Part shown: positions 8,178 to 18,185 of the stretch, one piece after another | How positions within the stretch are numbered: position 1 is the stretch's first letter | Layout of the letters: each line of letters opens with the position of its first letter | Assembly: GCA_026985625.1 (NCBI GenBank) | Contig: JALSQC010000160.1 | Coordinates: 1-41,720, forward strand | Reading direction: 5' to 3' | Length of the DNA stretch: 41,720 nucleotides | DNA from: Bacteroidales bacterium | GTDB taxonomy: Bacteria; Bacteroidota; Bacteroidia; Bacteroidales; JAFGXI01 | Program-made: the position numbers and the translations under genes | The notes under the pieces: generated by a model | Databases searched by the model: none | Seen by the model: only the letters and a program-made list of their open reading frames with translations | What the model was told of the DNA's origin: nothing

Positions 8178-11100
8178 TTAAAAGTTATTTAAATCAATTG
8201 GACGTAATGCTCCAAACCATTTAAGAACTTTTTCGCCAACTCCGGGAACTTCTATATGTATTATATAAACTCCTCCTGCAATTGTAATTCCTGATTCGTT
8301 TGTTAAATTCCAGTCTTGCCAGGTTAACTCGTTGTCTTTTTTAAATGTTCTAATTAAACTACCGTTAACATTATAAATATTTATTGTACAAGTTTGAGGT
8401 AAGTTTGTAAATTTAATTTTCTTTTCTAATTGAGTTAATTCGTATTCGTTATATGCGTAATATGGATTTGGAACTACATTTATTTTCTCTAAAGCATCTT
8501 TTGCTACTGATACATCATTAGTTTCGGTTGCAATATCTTTTGTCGAGAATTTATATAGTGGCCAGTTATTGTTTTGAGGATTTGCTTTTGCTTGTTCTTT
8601 TATATTAATACAATATGGATTTGCCATACGTAATTTTATTTCTAAGTCTGATTTTATAAATCCATAAGGATCTGTTGTATCATAATTGGCATATTCTTGT
8701 TTTAAAATAGGTAAAGCAACCCACATAGCGTTTTTCCACACATCGCCTTTTGTAAAATCGTAAGGTCCCGATGTGTTTTCTAATTTATCGTGTAACCATT
8801 TTCCTCCGTCATACATAGGACATAGATTGTTTAATCCGTTAACTACAGTATGACCAAAAACATATATGTAATGTTTTCCTCCTGCATAGATGTCTCCGTT
8901 TGCTCCTCCTGTCCATTGATATAAATCGCTTACCATATCGCTTGTTGGATTCCATATCATATCTCTACCGTTTTCTGCAGGAAATCTTGAATCTTCGCCA
9001 AAAGCCATATTTAGTCTTTCTCCTGTTTCAATATCAATTGCATAACCCGGGAACCAACCCATTCCGTCTTCGGCAATATAGTTAGGGTCGTTAGGATTTG
9101 TACTTGCTCCACTTCCGGTTGTTGCATATACTTTTCCTGATTTGTCAACAGATGCGTGTCGTCGTAAACCAAATTTCCAAGCTCCTCCTTCAGATAATCC
9201 AACGGTTAAAGAGTTTGTTGATGTGTCAAATTCACACATTTCTATAACCGGACATCTTGTCCATTTTGATTTATCACTTGTAATAACAATATCAACGCTA
9301 CCTATTCTGTAAAATTTAGGTTGTATTCTGTCGTGTCGGTAATAGTATGCTGTTCCGTATTTTACATTAGGAGAACTTGATCCGTTATCGGTAGAGCATA
9401 CACAATAAGGTCCCCATTTTCCTTGAAGTATTCCTTCGAAAAATTCTAAGGAATCTACAAATTTACCTGACTGCATAGCATCATTATAACCGGGGCTTCC
9501 TCCTACTGTTCCACTACGTATCCAGTTTAATGGGGTTACAGATTCTTGGTCGGGAATAAAACTTAACCATGCATTATTATCGTCAGACCATGTCATTGTT
9601 GCGTTTATAAATCCGTTTTGATTCTTTTTAGAATTACCGGGATATGGTGATTGTTTTATTTCTACCGATAATCCCCATTCAGGTATTAATTGTTCGTTAT
9701 CGTAAGTTATCCAAGAGTTAGAATATACTGTATCGTTTCCTGAGTATAGTTTCCATTTTGCTTTGGTAATGTTTCCGTTTGATGATGTATATTGCACAGA
9801 ATCGAAAGCTAAAACAAAATCTTTGTCGGGAACATTTAATGGGTCTATAACTTTAACTTTTATAGGTCCATATCCGTTTTTGTAGGTTAATTCTTCGGCT
9901 GAATCGTTTTCTAATATTTCGTTAATGGTTTCTTGTGTTAAATCTAACTCGTTATATGAATTTCCATGACCTTCGATTTGAGTAATTTTAGGTCCATATC
10001 CATAAGTAGCAGGTAATGTTGTTCCGTTATTCTCCGGTTGATTTAAATGAGGAACAACATCATAAATTTTTATAGCTTGACCATCGCCGCCTTTTCTACT
10101 TGATTTATATGGCATAGATTGTCCATCGATATATTCTGGAGTTGTATTATCGTATTTTTTAAATAAATTGTATCCATAGGCAATAGCAACGTAATAGTAT
10201 GTTTTGTAATTAACTAAACGTTTGTCGCCTGTTGCAAATTTATCTTCGGTTAATACGAATGAATGTTTTATTCCTTTGTTCTCGCCATCAACTTTTAATA
10301 CTGGTTTTGAGGCTCCTAAATCTTCGTCGTATTCAAAGTTTATTAATCTTCCTATAGGATTTCCTGATTTGTCATAGTTTTCTATATCGCATTGATAAAC
10401 TAATCTTGCTTTATCTTCGTCTCCTATATCCGAAACAGAACAAGATGCATCTTTAAGTTGGAAAACTTGATAACCTTCGAATTTATAAAATTTATCGCAA
10501 GAAGGATTGTCGGTAGGACAAACAATAAATGGATCTTTTTCGGAGTAATCTTCGGGGTAATTTCTGTAGTTATTAGAGCCTTTTTTATTCCATATATGGA
10601 ATATTAATTGTTGATTCATTTCTATAATTGTTAATTCCGGAGCATCTGGTCCATCAACAACTTTAAAGCAATTTTCGAATAATTTTTGAGCTTTGTCGTC
10701 GGCTCTTTGCACTTCGGCAACAGAAGCCCATGCTCCTCCTGTTGAAGCTCTTGCCCAAACTATACCTTCAGTAATATCATTAACGGCTCCCGGTTCTAAT
10801 GTAAAAGGTCCTGCCGATTGTACAAATCGTTTATCTCGTGGAGGGTTATTATCGGTAATTTCTGACCATTGAGGTTGTGGATTTCCTGATGTTCCCCAGC
10901 CGCAAGGATCTGATACGTCGGGAAATAAAAAGTCGGTTTCTATAGAACTTGATAAATGTCCTGTTCCTCCATAGGTCATTCGTGTATTATCGGTCCAATA
11001 ACCTCGTAAATAATTATAATATTCAACTGCTGGCTCGGGGTCTCCTTGTCCTGTGGGTCCTCCGTTTATATAATAAACAAATCTACGCATTCCCCAACGT

Positions 11101-12326
11101 TCGTTATCTACTATTCCATCTTCGAAATTAAGACCGTTAATGCTACCTTCTTCGAGATTAGCACGGGCACAGTCTAAGTTTCCTGTAATTGTATCCCAGT
11201 TTGATTTATTATCTTTTCCGTCAGGGTCTTGATATGGTCCTTCGAAAAAGTCGATTCCTATGGCTGGTGGTTGTGGCCCGTAAGCCCAAACTTCGCCGTC
11301 GTCGTCGTCATCGCCATTATAACAATATCCTAAACCTCTATTAACGTCGCAACCAACATAATCGTCGGCAGCACTACCTAAATCGGCATCGGTATTAACG
11401 CCAAAATAAGTGTTAAATAATGTATATGTTGATCGGTTTATTAATTCGTAATGTCCAAATGTCATATTATTTAGTTCGTCGTTTGTTGAAAATGCAAAAG
11501 CTTGTGCTCTAATTTCCATACCAATTGCGGCTCCATTTGTTTCGGTATGTATATTACCTTTATCGTTATAAACCCACCATATTGTTTTATCACCGTATAA
11601 TTTTGGTTTTCGTAATTCTCTTGATGTTCCGCAAGGTTCTGAGTTATCTAAATCGTAAAACGGATAATCTCCTGCATCAGGATTATAATAATCGTCGCCG
11701 TCAACATCGACAAAAGGAGCTAAATGATAATCGTATCCTCTTGATACATCGCCGTGAGCAGGCCAATCGTAAATAATTTGAGGTATTTGATATCCTTGGA
11801 ACTCGGGATCGTTTAATACTGTAGTATTATTTGATAATAAAGCGGTTATATAAGTTCTGAATTTTGCTACTTCGGCTTTGGTTATTACCCAGAATTTATC
11901 GTAAGCTTCGCAAACATCAGGGGTTATACTTGCTCGTTCGGGACCTGATGTAATTAGTGGACCAGGCCAATAATCAACACCATTTTGTCTATATCGTATT
12001 GCGGCTAAACGCAGTTGTCCGTTTGCATCGGTTCCTCCAATCCATATAGAACCTAAGAAATTTGCCATTTTTCCGCTTCCTTTTGGAACCTCATAAGCCG
12101 GATTTCCTACAGATTGATCCCACCACATATCTCCTCCGTTCATTATCAATGCCTTTACATTGTTAAAATCTAAATAAATTGTAGCAGTTGCAGGAGAACA
12201 ACCGGCTGTTGCACTTTTTTCTTGTTTTGTAGATTTGCTTACGTAAATACTTTTACGAGCAAATATTGTAGTTGAGAAACTAAATATTAAAACAGCTAAT
12301 AAGATTTTTTTACTTATATTTTTCAT
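8178..12326 (-). CDS. Large T9SS type A sorting-domain cargo protein
   Basis: A 1382-residue exported protein: signal peptide at residues 1-23 (cleavage near TIFA), then a long beta-rich ectodomain with WIGGTDANGQLR near residue 90, and several Asp-rich, probably calcium-binding stretches such as DVDGDDYYNPDAGDYP and NGDDDDDGEVWAYG. The C-terminal ~85 residues have the layout of a type A sorting domain: VVPNPYYAYNEYE, an Ig-like core with TINIYNVNGSLIRTF, and a closing GGVYIIHIEVPG. Cargo of this kind crosses the outer membrane by T9SS and is usually attached to the surface. No enzymatic motif was recognised. It is sandwiched between the TonB-dependent receptor and the PorV/PorQ-like gene with gaps of 23 and 38 bases, so all three are probably one transcript and one surface complex. 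Confidence 0.85.
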   Translation of the reverse strand: MKNISKKILLAVLIFSFSTTIFARKSIYVSKSTKQEKSATAGCSPATATIYLDFNNVKALIMNGGDMWWDQSVGNPAYEVPKGSGKMANFLGSIWIGGTDANGQLRLAAIRYRQNGVDYWPGPLITSGPERASITPDVCEAYDKFWVITKAEVAKFRTYITALLSNNTTVLNDPEFQGYQIPQIIYDWPAHGDVSRGYDYHLAPFVDVDGDDYYNPDAGDYPFYDLDNSEPCGTSRELRKPKLYGDKTIWWVYNDKGNIHTETNGAAIGMEIRAQAFAFSTNDELNNMTFGHYELINRSTYTLFNTYFGVNTDADLGSAADDYVGCDVNRGLGYCYNGDDDDDGEVWAYGPQPPAIGIDFFEGPYQDPDGKDNKSNWDTITGNLDCARANLEEGSINGLNFEDGIVDNERWGMRRFVYYINGGPTGQGDPEPAVEYYNYLRGYWTDNTRMTYGGTGHLSSSIETDFLFPDVSDPCGWGTSGNPQPQWSEITDNNPPRDKRFVQSAGPFTLEPGAVNDITEGIVWARASTGGAWASVAEVQRADDKAQKLFENCFKVVDGPDAPELTIIEMNQQLIFHIWNKKGSNNYRNYPEDYSEKDPFIVCPTDNPSCDKFYKFEGYQVFQLKDASCSVSDIGDEDKARLVYQCDIENYDKSGNPIGRLINFEYDEDLGASKPVLKVDGENKGIKHSFVLTEDKFATGDKRLVNYKTYYYVAIAYGYNLFKKYDNTTPEYIDGQSMPYKSSRKGGDGQAIKIYDVVPHLNQPENNGTTLPATYGYGPKITQIEGHGNSYNELDLTQETINEILENDSAEELTYKNGYGPIKVKVIDPLNVPDKDFVLAFDSVQYTSSNGNITKAKWKLYSGNDTVYSNSWITYDNEQLIPEWGLSVEIKQSPYPGNSKKNQNGFINATMTWSDDNNAWLSFIPDQESVTPLNWIRSGTVGGSPGYNDAMQSGKFVDSLEFFEGILQGKWGPYCVCSTDNGSSSPNVKYGTAYYYRHDRIQPKFYRIGSVDIVITSDKSKWTRCPVIEMCEFDTSTNSLTVGLSEGGAWKFGLRRHASVDKSGKVYATTGSGASTNPNDPNYIAEDGMGWFPGYAIDIETGERLNMAFGEDSRFPAENGRDMIWNPTSDMVSDLYQWTGGANGDIYAGGKHYIYVFGHTVVNGLNNLCPMYDGGKWLHDKLENTSGPYDFTKGDVWKNAMWVALPILKQEYANYDTTDPYGFIKSDLEIKLRMANPYCINIKEQAKANPQNNNWPLYKFSTKDIATETNDVSVAKDALEKINVVPNPYYAYNEYELTQLEKKIKFTNLPQTCTINIYNVNGSLIRTFKKDNELTWQDWNLTNESGITIAGGVYIIHIEVPGVGEKVLKWFGALRPIDLNNF

Positions 12327-12349
12327 AATTTATATATAATATTTCTTAA

Positions 12350-15300
12350 TTAAAAATTTAACGATATACCGAATTTGATTTGACGAGGCAGACTATAATT
12401 GTAAGGATTATTAACTAACATTAAGTAATAATTTCTATAGGCTTCTTCGTCGTATTGATTTTGTATTGATGTTTGGTTTTTAGCTAAATACAAATATCCG
12501 TCGTCATCGGGATTACCTGTTGTGCTATATACACTGATAACATTTTTTGTATTTAAAATATTTGAGATATCAAAATAAACATTTAAATACATTTTATCTT
12601 TTTTGTTTTCTCCTTTTTTATCTAATGCAATATCTCTATCGATTCTCATATTTATAGTAGTTCGAGATGGTTTTCTTGAACCGTTAACATTTCCAATTAC
12701 GGTTCCGTTGTTAGGATCTTTTTTGGTGTAAGGAGAACCTGTTCCAAAATTAAGCACAAAATTAACACCTGTATTTTGGAATATATCTTTGCCAAACCAT
12801 TTTGGTCCGTTGTATGCTTGACCACTTGCATATCTGTAATCTGTAGTTATAACAATTGCATGGCGTTGGTCGTAATTAAGAGGTAATGTTGTTCGCAAGT
12901 TAGGTTGTCCTGATTGTATCATTGATTTTTGTGTTTTAGCATCGGAACCTGTTCCGTTTGCAAATTGCAATGTATAACTTGCACGTAACGATATGTTTCC
13001 TGTTCTTCGTAAATCGTAAGACATTGTAAATCCTTTAACTGTTCCAAAGTCGATGTTTGAATATGTCATATAATTTACAGGATATGCTCCATAAACCATT
13101 TGAACTTGAACCATGTCTTGCATTCTTCGATAAAATGCCGAGAGTTTTATTGATGATGAGTTACTTACTTTTTGTTGGAATCCTAATTCGTAATCTATAG
13201 TTTTTTCGGGTTTTAGGTTAGGATTGTTAACTTGGTTTGTTCCTCGTGTTTGTATAAATAAATAGTCCATAGGGTTTAATCGGTTTCCTGTAGTTGGTCG
13301 TTTTGTTAAAATATCGTAGTGTGCAAAAAACAAAGCTACGTCAGAAATAGGAAAAGAAAAGGATATACGTGGCATTGCGTTTATTTGTGGTTTATAATCT
13401 TCGAAAGCATCGGCAGTTAATCCTGCATCGGCATCTACTAAATAAGGTGCAATTCCTGTTGCTGCAGCTATTTCGCTTGGGTCGTCAACTAATGTTCCTT
13501 GTGCGTTATACCATTTTGCTGTTGACGGTTCGGTTCCTGTTCTGTATCCTTTTATTGATGTTGGATTTTTTATATCATCAACATAAACTACATAATTATC
13601 ACCCATTGCCGAGTTTAAATCGTTTGCCGATATTGATGTTTTGCCGTTTTTAATATCTCCAACAGTATATGCTTGTCCAAAAATGTATGGATCTTTTAAA
13701 ACTTTTTGGTTTGCATCGAATCTGTCTACACGAAGTCCTACGTTAAATACTAAATCGTTAAATGCAAATTTATCTTGTATGTATGCTGCTGAGTAATTAG
13801 GTTCGAAAGGAGCAACTTCTCTTTTATAAAAACCATTTTCGTCTTTTGCATTAAAAAAGTCGTCAAGAGTAGGTTTGTTTGTTAATTTTTTACCATGATG
13901 GTCGTAACCGTAATAGGAAACAAATTGATTTCCGTCGTTTAATAATTCGTCGGCACTAAAATAATCAATTGATAATTCAGATGGGTCGTAAGAGTCTATA
14001 TCTACCCAATCTAATCCGTCAACAGCTAATCCAAGATGTTTTCTCATATTAATATCGAATAATCGTTGTGCTGTTGCATTATATAATCTGTCATAATAAA
14101 CTGTATCTTGAAAAACTCCATCGCGATAAACATAATGAGGATTTTTTACATCTAACTCTAAAATATGAGAGTTCATATTATTACGTGCAAGAGTCCACAA
14201 ACCTACCGGTGATACTCCATAATATCTATCGTTACGTTGTTCAAATTCGAAACCTATTGATATTTCGTGATCTTTAATGTCGGCAGAACCACTTGCCGAT
14301 ATACGGAATTGATTTGCATCGGATTTTGAATATCCGTTGTATTGTGTGCCGGGAGCATTGTATAGTCCGTAAATTGCATCGGGTTGATCGCCGTTTAGTA
14401 AGCCTCCTCCGTTTTGAATTAAAACATCGTTAGAGTAATGAAAACTAAACGGATCGTATAAACTGTAATATCTTTCGGTATATTTTGTTAAAACCGGATT
14501 TATTGTTGTTGGTTCAAATGATACGTTTAAGTCTCTAAATCCGTCTTGCATATAAACACCGTTAGGGAACATTTGCATTGTGTCGGTAATAGAGAAAGAT
14601 CGTGTTTTTAATGTTTTAAATTTACCAACATAACCGTAGTCGAATAAATTATCTTTATGAGAATCGTCTTGCATTATGCTGTTTGTTTTAGAATAATCTA
14701 CTTGTATTCGATAAAATACGTTTTTAAGTATTGATGCTTTTGCTTGTTCTTCGTCTTGGTCTTCGGAACCGAATTTTTGAATTAATCGAGCATATACTCT
14801 CCAGTTTGAATATATTTGTTGTGGGTTGTTATCGGAATTAAACATTTGATTTTCGGCTCCACGGTTAAATTTATTTTTTCTACTAAAATAATATAAGTGT
14901 CGATTTCGGTAATCCATGCTACCTCCAATTGTAATATTTACATTTTTTGAAGGTTTTATATCGACTTTGCCTGCAATTTCGGCTTGATATTTTGATATAT
15001 TTTGTTTTGCTTTTACATTTTTAAAATTTGTTTTGTCAAGGTAGTTTGCATTATATATTGTTACATTTCCATCGGGAGATGGTTTAATAGGGTCGTTTAT
15101 TATTGAGTTTAGTGCATCGTCGGTTGCAACCCAGTTTCCTATTGCTGAAGGATAGTCGTCTTTAACATAATTTAAACTTGTTGATAAAAAGAAACCTGCT
15201 TTAACATCTTTCTTAACTTTAGATGTATCGTTAGGATCAACGGTTTTTTTAACCCACAAAGGAGCAGAATACATAAATTCTGCAAGGTTGTAATGATATC

Positions 15301-16027
15301 CGTCTAAAAATTCGGAAGTAACGTATTCGGCAGAGCCAAAAGCTTTACGTGTTGGTCCTTTTGTTGTAATGCTGATAATACCTCCTGTTGCATCGCCATA
15401 TTTTGCGGCAAGTCCACCTGTTACTACGGTAACTTGTTCTATTGCTGATTTTGGTAATGAGCTTGAGCCTCGAACTTTTACTCCGTCGATGTAATATACG
15501 GTTGCTTCGGAACGAGCACCACGTATGCTTCCGACTTCGCCATTTTCGGAATAAACTCCACCAACAGTTGTTGCTACCGAAGCTGCTGAACGTCCCGGCA
15601 TTTTTGCAATATCTTCTGATGTTACAGTTCCTCCTGTTTCGGTTTGGTCTTTACTAATTAAAGGCACTTTGTAATCTTTAATAACAACTTCCTCGAGTTT
15701 GCTTACAGTTGATATCATTTTAAAGTTCTGGAAGGTTATTTTTCCTGCTATAATTTTTACTCCATTTAATTGTATGGTTTTATATCCCATATATGTGGCT
15801 TTTACTGTATATGTTCCTGCAGGAATTGGTTTAATGGTATATTTACCATCGAAATCGGTCATTGCTCCATTTACAAGACTTCCGTTTTGATAAATTGATA
15901 CGTTTCCGAATGCAATTGGTTCTTTATTTCCTCCGTCGTAAAGTTTTCCCTGTAAAGTTCCTGATTGTGCATAAATACCTTGTGTAAAAGCTATTACGAA
16001 AACAAAAAACAATAATTTTTTTAACAT
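12350..16027 (-). CDS. TonB-dependent receptor with N-terminal carboxypeptidase-like domain
   Basis: A 1225-residue outer-membrane receptor. Residues 1-20 form a signal peptide (cleavage after GIYA). Residues ~23-105 are a carboxypeptidase-regulatory-like beta-sandwich (GTLQGKLYDGGNKEPIAFGNV ... KATYMGYKTIQL). The plug follows at ~120-230, with IRGARSEATVYYIDGVKVRG, EQVTVVTGGLAAKYGDATGG and IISITTKG. The remainder is a large barrel ending in an aromatic residue (KFGISLNF), as barrels do. Such receptors import ligands with TonB energy. It is the first gene of the three-gene module and is divergent from the phosphatase gene. The ligand cannot be deduced: no SusD partner is present, so a classic polysaccharide-utilisation pair is unlikely. 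Confidence 0.92.
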   Translation of the reverse strand: MLKKLLFFVFVIAFTQGIYAQSGTLQGKLYDGGNKEPIAFGNVSIYQNGSLVNGAMTDFDGKYTIKPIPAGTYTVKATYMGYKTIQLNGVKIIAGKITFQNFKMISTVSKLEEVVIKDYKVPLISKDQTETGGTVTSEDIAKMPGRSAASVATTVGGVYSENGEVGSIRGARSEATVYYIDGVKVRGSSSLPKSAIEQVTVVTGGLAAKYGDATGGIISITTKGPTRKAFGSAEYVTSEFLDGYHYNLAEFMYSAPLWVKKTVDPNDTSKVKKDVKAGFFLSTSLNYVKDDYPSAIGNWVATDDALNSIINDPIKPSPDGNVTIYNANYLDKTNFKNVKAKQNISKYQAEIAGKVDIKPSKNVNITIGGSMDYRNRHLYYFSRKNKFNRGAENQMFNSDNNPQQIYSNWRVYARLIQKFGSEDQDEEQAKASILKNVFYRIQVDYSKTNSIMQDDSHKDNLFDYGYVGKFKTLKTRSFSITDTMQMFPNGVYMQDGFRDLNVSFEPTTINPVLTKYTERYYSLYDPFSFHYSNDVLIQNGGGLLNGDQPDAIYGLYNAPGTQYNGYSKSDANQFRISASGSADIKDHEISIGFEFEQRNDRYYGVSPVGLWTLARNNMNSHILELDVKNPHYVYRDGVFQDTVYYDRLYNATAQRLFDINMRKHLGLAVDGLDWVDIDSYDPSELSIDYFSADELLNDGNQFVSYYGYDHHGKKLTNKPTLDDFFNAKDENGFYKREVAPFEPNYSAAYIQDKFAFNDLVFNVGLRVDRFDANQKVLKDPYIFGQAYTVGDIKNGKTSISANDLNSAMGDNYVVYVDDIKNPTSIKGYRTGTEPSTAKWYNAQGTLVDDPSEIAAATGIAPYLVDADAGLTADAFEDYKPQINAMPRISFSFPISDVALFFAHYDILTKRPTTGNRLNPMDYLFIQTRGTNQVNNPNLKPEKTIDYELGFQQKVSNSSSIKLSAFYRRMQDMVQVQMVYGAYPVNYMTYSNIDFGTVKGFTMSYDLRRTGNISLRASYTLQFANGTGSDAKTQKSMIQSGQPNLRTTLPLNYDQRHAIVITTDYRYASGQAYNGPKWFGKDIFQNTGVNFVLNFGTGSPYTKKDPNNGTVIGNVNGSRKPSRTTINMRIDRDIALDKKGENKKDKMYLNVYFDISNILNTKNVISVYSTTGNPDDDGYLYLAKNQTSIQNQYDEEAYRNYYLMLVNNPYNYSLPRQIKFGISLNF

Positions 16028-16262
16028 AACAATTGTGTTTATTTATAAATACTTATTTTTCTTAAACTCATTTTTTACAAACCGTAAATATAGATAATAT
16101 AATTTTATTTAAAAAAAATTAACATTATTTTTTATAACTTAACATATAATAAAGTCAAAACAATTTAAAAAACAACATAATAAATTAAGATAAATTTTAT
16201 ATAAGGATTAATTATTTTGATATCTTTTTGTTTAATTTTACCGTTTTAAAATTATTAAACAG
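16028..16262. other. Divergent intergenic region between the TonB receptor and phosphatase genes
   Basis: These 235 very AT-rich bases must hold the two divergent promoters. The only near-matches are imperfect: TACGGTTTG on the minus strand at 16078-16086 (three instead of two bases inside the -7 box) and TATCTTTTTG on the plus strand at 16221-16230. I see no hairpin, repeat or small gene. Confidence 0.4.
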
Positions 16263-18185
16263 ATGAAAAAATACACATTATTAGTTTTATTTTTTTTAGG
16301 AACGTTTGTTATTTTGGCTCAGGATTTACCATATAATAATTTATATGTAAAAAATAATAAATCGTATATAAAAATAAACGGAAAAAAATATAGCGAAATA
16401 AAGTCGACATTTTATAATAAATATAGACATGAGCAAAATATAGGATTTAAGAATTTTGAAGATTGTGCTTATGGGTTAAAAAATTCTATTGCATTTGATT
16501 TTAACAGTAAAAGGTTAAATGGTAAATTGTATTACGGTTTAATACCTTCGGACACTAAATATCCTCAACCAGTGTTTTTTAAAGTAAGTTCTAAAATTAA
16601 GAAAGGTAAAGCAAAAATTAATTTAATGCCTTTGTTAACGGGAAAATACGATTTTATTAATTGGCAAAAAACAGGTATTGGCAAACTTGGATATAGAGTT
16701 GTTAACGAAAAAGGAGATATTATTTATGATGGCAGATTAAATTTTACTTTTGACTTTAAAACTAAAGTATTTAAAGTTGTAGCAAGTATTATCGAGGGTC
16801 CGTTTGTAAACAAACTAACCGATAATTCGGCAACAATATCATACAGAACAAATATCGATGCTATAACTATTTTAGAAGCTAACAAAAAAAGTTATCGTGA
16901 TAAAATAAGTTGTCGTAATCATGAATTTACAATAAGTAATTTAAAATCAAATACAAAATATGAGTATACTGTAAAAACAAAAACACATAGCGAGAAATAT
17001 TATTTTACAACAGCTCCAGAAAAAGGCTCAAAAACAAGTTTTACTTTTGCTTATGCAAGCGATTCGCGAAAAGGAAACGGTGGAGGCGAAAGAAATATAT
17101 CGGGAACAAACGCTTATATAATGAAAAAATTGTCAGCGGCAGCAAGTTTATATAATGTAAAATTTTTTCAATTTTCGGGCGATTTAATAAACGGATATCT
17201 TATCGATAAAGATATTGCAAATTTACAATATATAAATTGGAAACATTCTATCGAAAATTTTTGGCATTACAGTCCTGTTTATGTTTCGATGGGAAATCAC
17301 GAGGTTATGGTAAAAGCTTATGGCAGAAAGTTATTATCGAAAAAAAAGCGAGAATTAATTTTAATTGAAAATTTTCCGTTTAATAAAAATTCGTCGGAAA
17401 AGGTTTTTGCCGAAAATTTTTGTAATCCAGAGAATGGTCCTATTAGCGAAGATAATTCTAAATATGATTTTGATACTACGCAAATTAATTTTCCGTCGTA
17501 TAAAGAAAATGTTTATTATTATACTTATGCTAATGTAGCGGTAATTGTTCTTAACTCTAATTATTGGTATTCGACAACATTATCGGATAATGATGCAACT
17601 CGTAAGGTTGGCGGTAATTTGCACGCTTATTTAATGGATAATCAATTAAAGTGGTTGGAGCAAACGTTAAATAAATTTGAGAAAGATACTAACATAAATC
17701 ATATTTTTGTAAGTCAACATACTCCTGCTTTTCCTAATGGGGGACACTCAGGTGATGATATGTGGTATAACGGAAATAATTTTTTTAGACCATACGTAAA
17801 AGGCAAGCCTGTTGACTATGGTATAATTGAGCGTAGAGACCAATATCTTGATTTGCTTATAAATAAAAGTTCTAAAGTTCGTGCAATTTTTACGGGCGAT
17901 GAGCATAATTATAATCATCTGGAAATATCGGATAAAATACTTAGATATCCTAAAAACTACGATAAGCCTAAAGTTAAATTATTACGTTCGATAATGCAAA
18001 TAAATAATGGAGCAGCAGGAGCTCCTTACTATTCGCAAGAAAAGTTGCCGTGGTCTAAGTTTACAAAGGGTTTTTCGACGCAAAATGCTATTGTTCTAAT
18101 ATCGGTAAATGGCAAAAAAGTTAGTGCAAAGGTTGTAAATCCTGAAACTTTTGAAGTTTTAGACGGTTTTGATATTACCCGCTAA
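16263..18185 (+). CDS. Secreted purple-acid-phosphatase-like metallophosphoesterase
   Basis: A 640-residue exported protein with a signal peptide at residues 1-19 (cleavage after ILAQ). A fibronectin-type-III-like domain (~175-255; LTDNSATISYRTN, LKSNTKYEYTVKT) precedes the phosphoesterase domain, the layout of purple acid phosphatases. Metal-binding landmarks are FAYASDSRKGNGGG, FFQFSGDLING, VYVSMGNHEVM, FVSQHTPAFPNGGHSG and FTGDEHNYNHLE, which supply the Asp, Asp, Asn-His, His and His positions of the two-metal site. It probably hydrolyses phosphate esters outside the cytoplasm. The N-terminal ~150 residues match nothing I recognise. The last 11 bases overlap the convergent DUF3108 gene. 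Confidence 0.85.
   Translation: MKKYTLLVLFFLGTFVILAQDLPYNNLYVKNNKSYIKINGKKYSEIKSTFYNKYRHEQNIGFKNFEDCAYGLKNSIAFDFNSKRLNGKLYYGLIPSDTKYPQPVFFKVSSKIKKGKAKINLMPLLTGKYDFINWQKTGIGKLGYRVVNEKGDIIYDGRLNFTFDFKTKVFKVVASIIEGPFVNKLTDNSATISYRTNIDAITILEANKKSYRDKISCRNHEFTISNLKSNTKYEYTVKTKTHSEKYYFTTAPEKGSKTSFTFAYASDSRKGNGGGERNISGTNAYIMKKLSAAASLYNVKFFQFSGDLINGYLIDKDIANLQYINWKHSIENFWHYSPVYVSMGNHEVMVKAYGRKLLSKKKRELILIENFPFNKNSSEKVFAENFCNPENGPISEDNSKYDFDTTQINFPSYKENVYYYTYANVAVIVLNSNYWYSTTLSDNDATRKVGGNLHAYLMDNQLKWLEQTLNKFEKDTNINHIFVSQHTPAFPNGGHSGDDMWYNGNNFFRPYVKGKPVDYGIIERRDQYLDLLINKSSKVRAIFTGDEHNYNHLEISDKILRYPKNYDKPKVKLLRSIMQINNGAAGAPYYSQEKLPWSKFTKGFSTQNAIVLISVNGKKVSAKVVNPETFEVLDGFDITR

Noticed and set aside
11290..11320. 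Repeat of GTC/GTCG units in the T9SS cargo gene as a phase-variable microsatellite
   Set aside because: It simply encodes a short Asp run (DDDDD) in a probable calcium-binding loop; too short and in frame with the rest of the protein.
16078..16086. -7 box for the TonB-dependent receptor (TACGGTTTG)
   Set aside because: One base too long between TA and TTTG and no -33 partner; too weak to list as a promoter.
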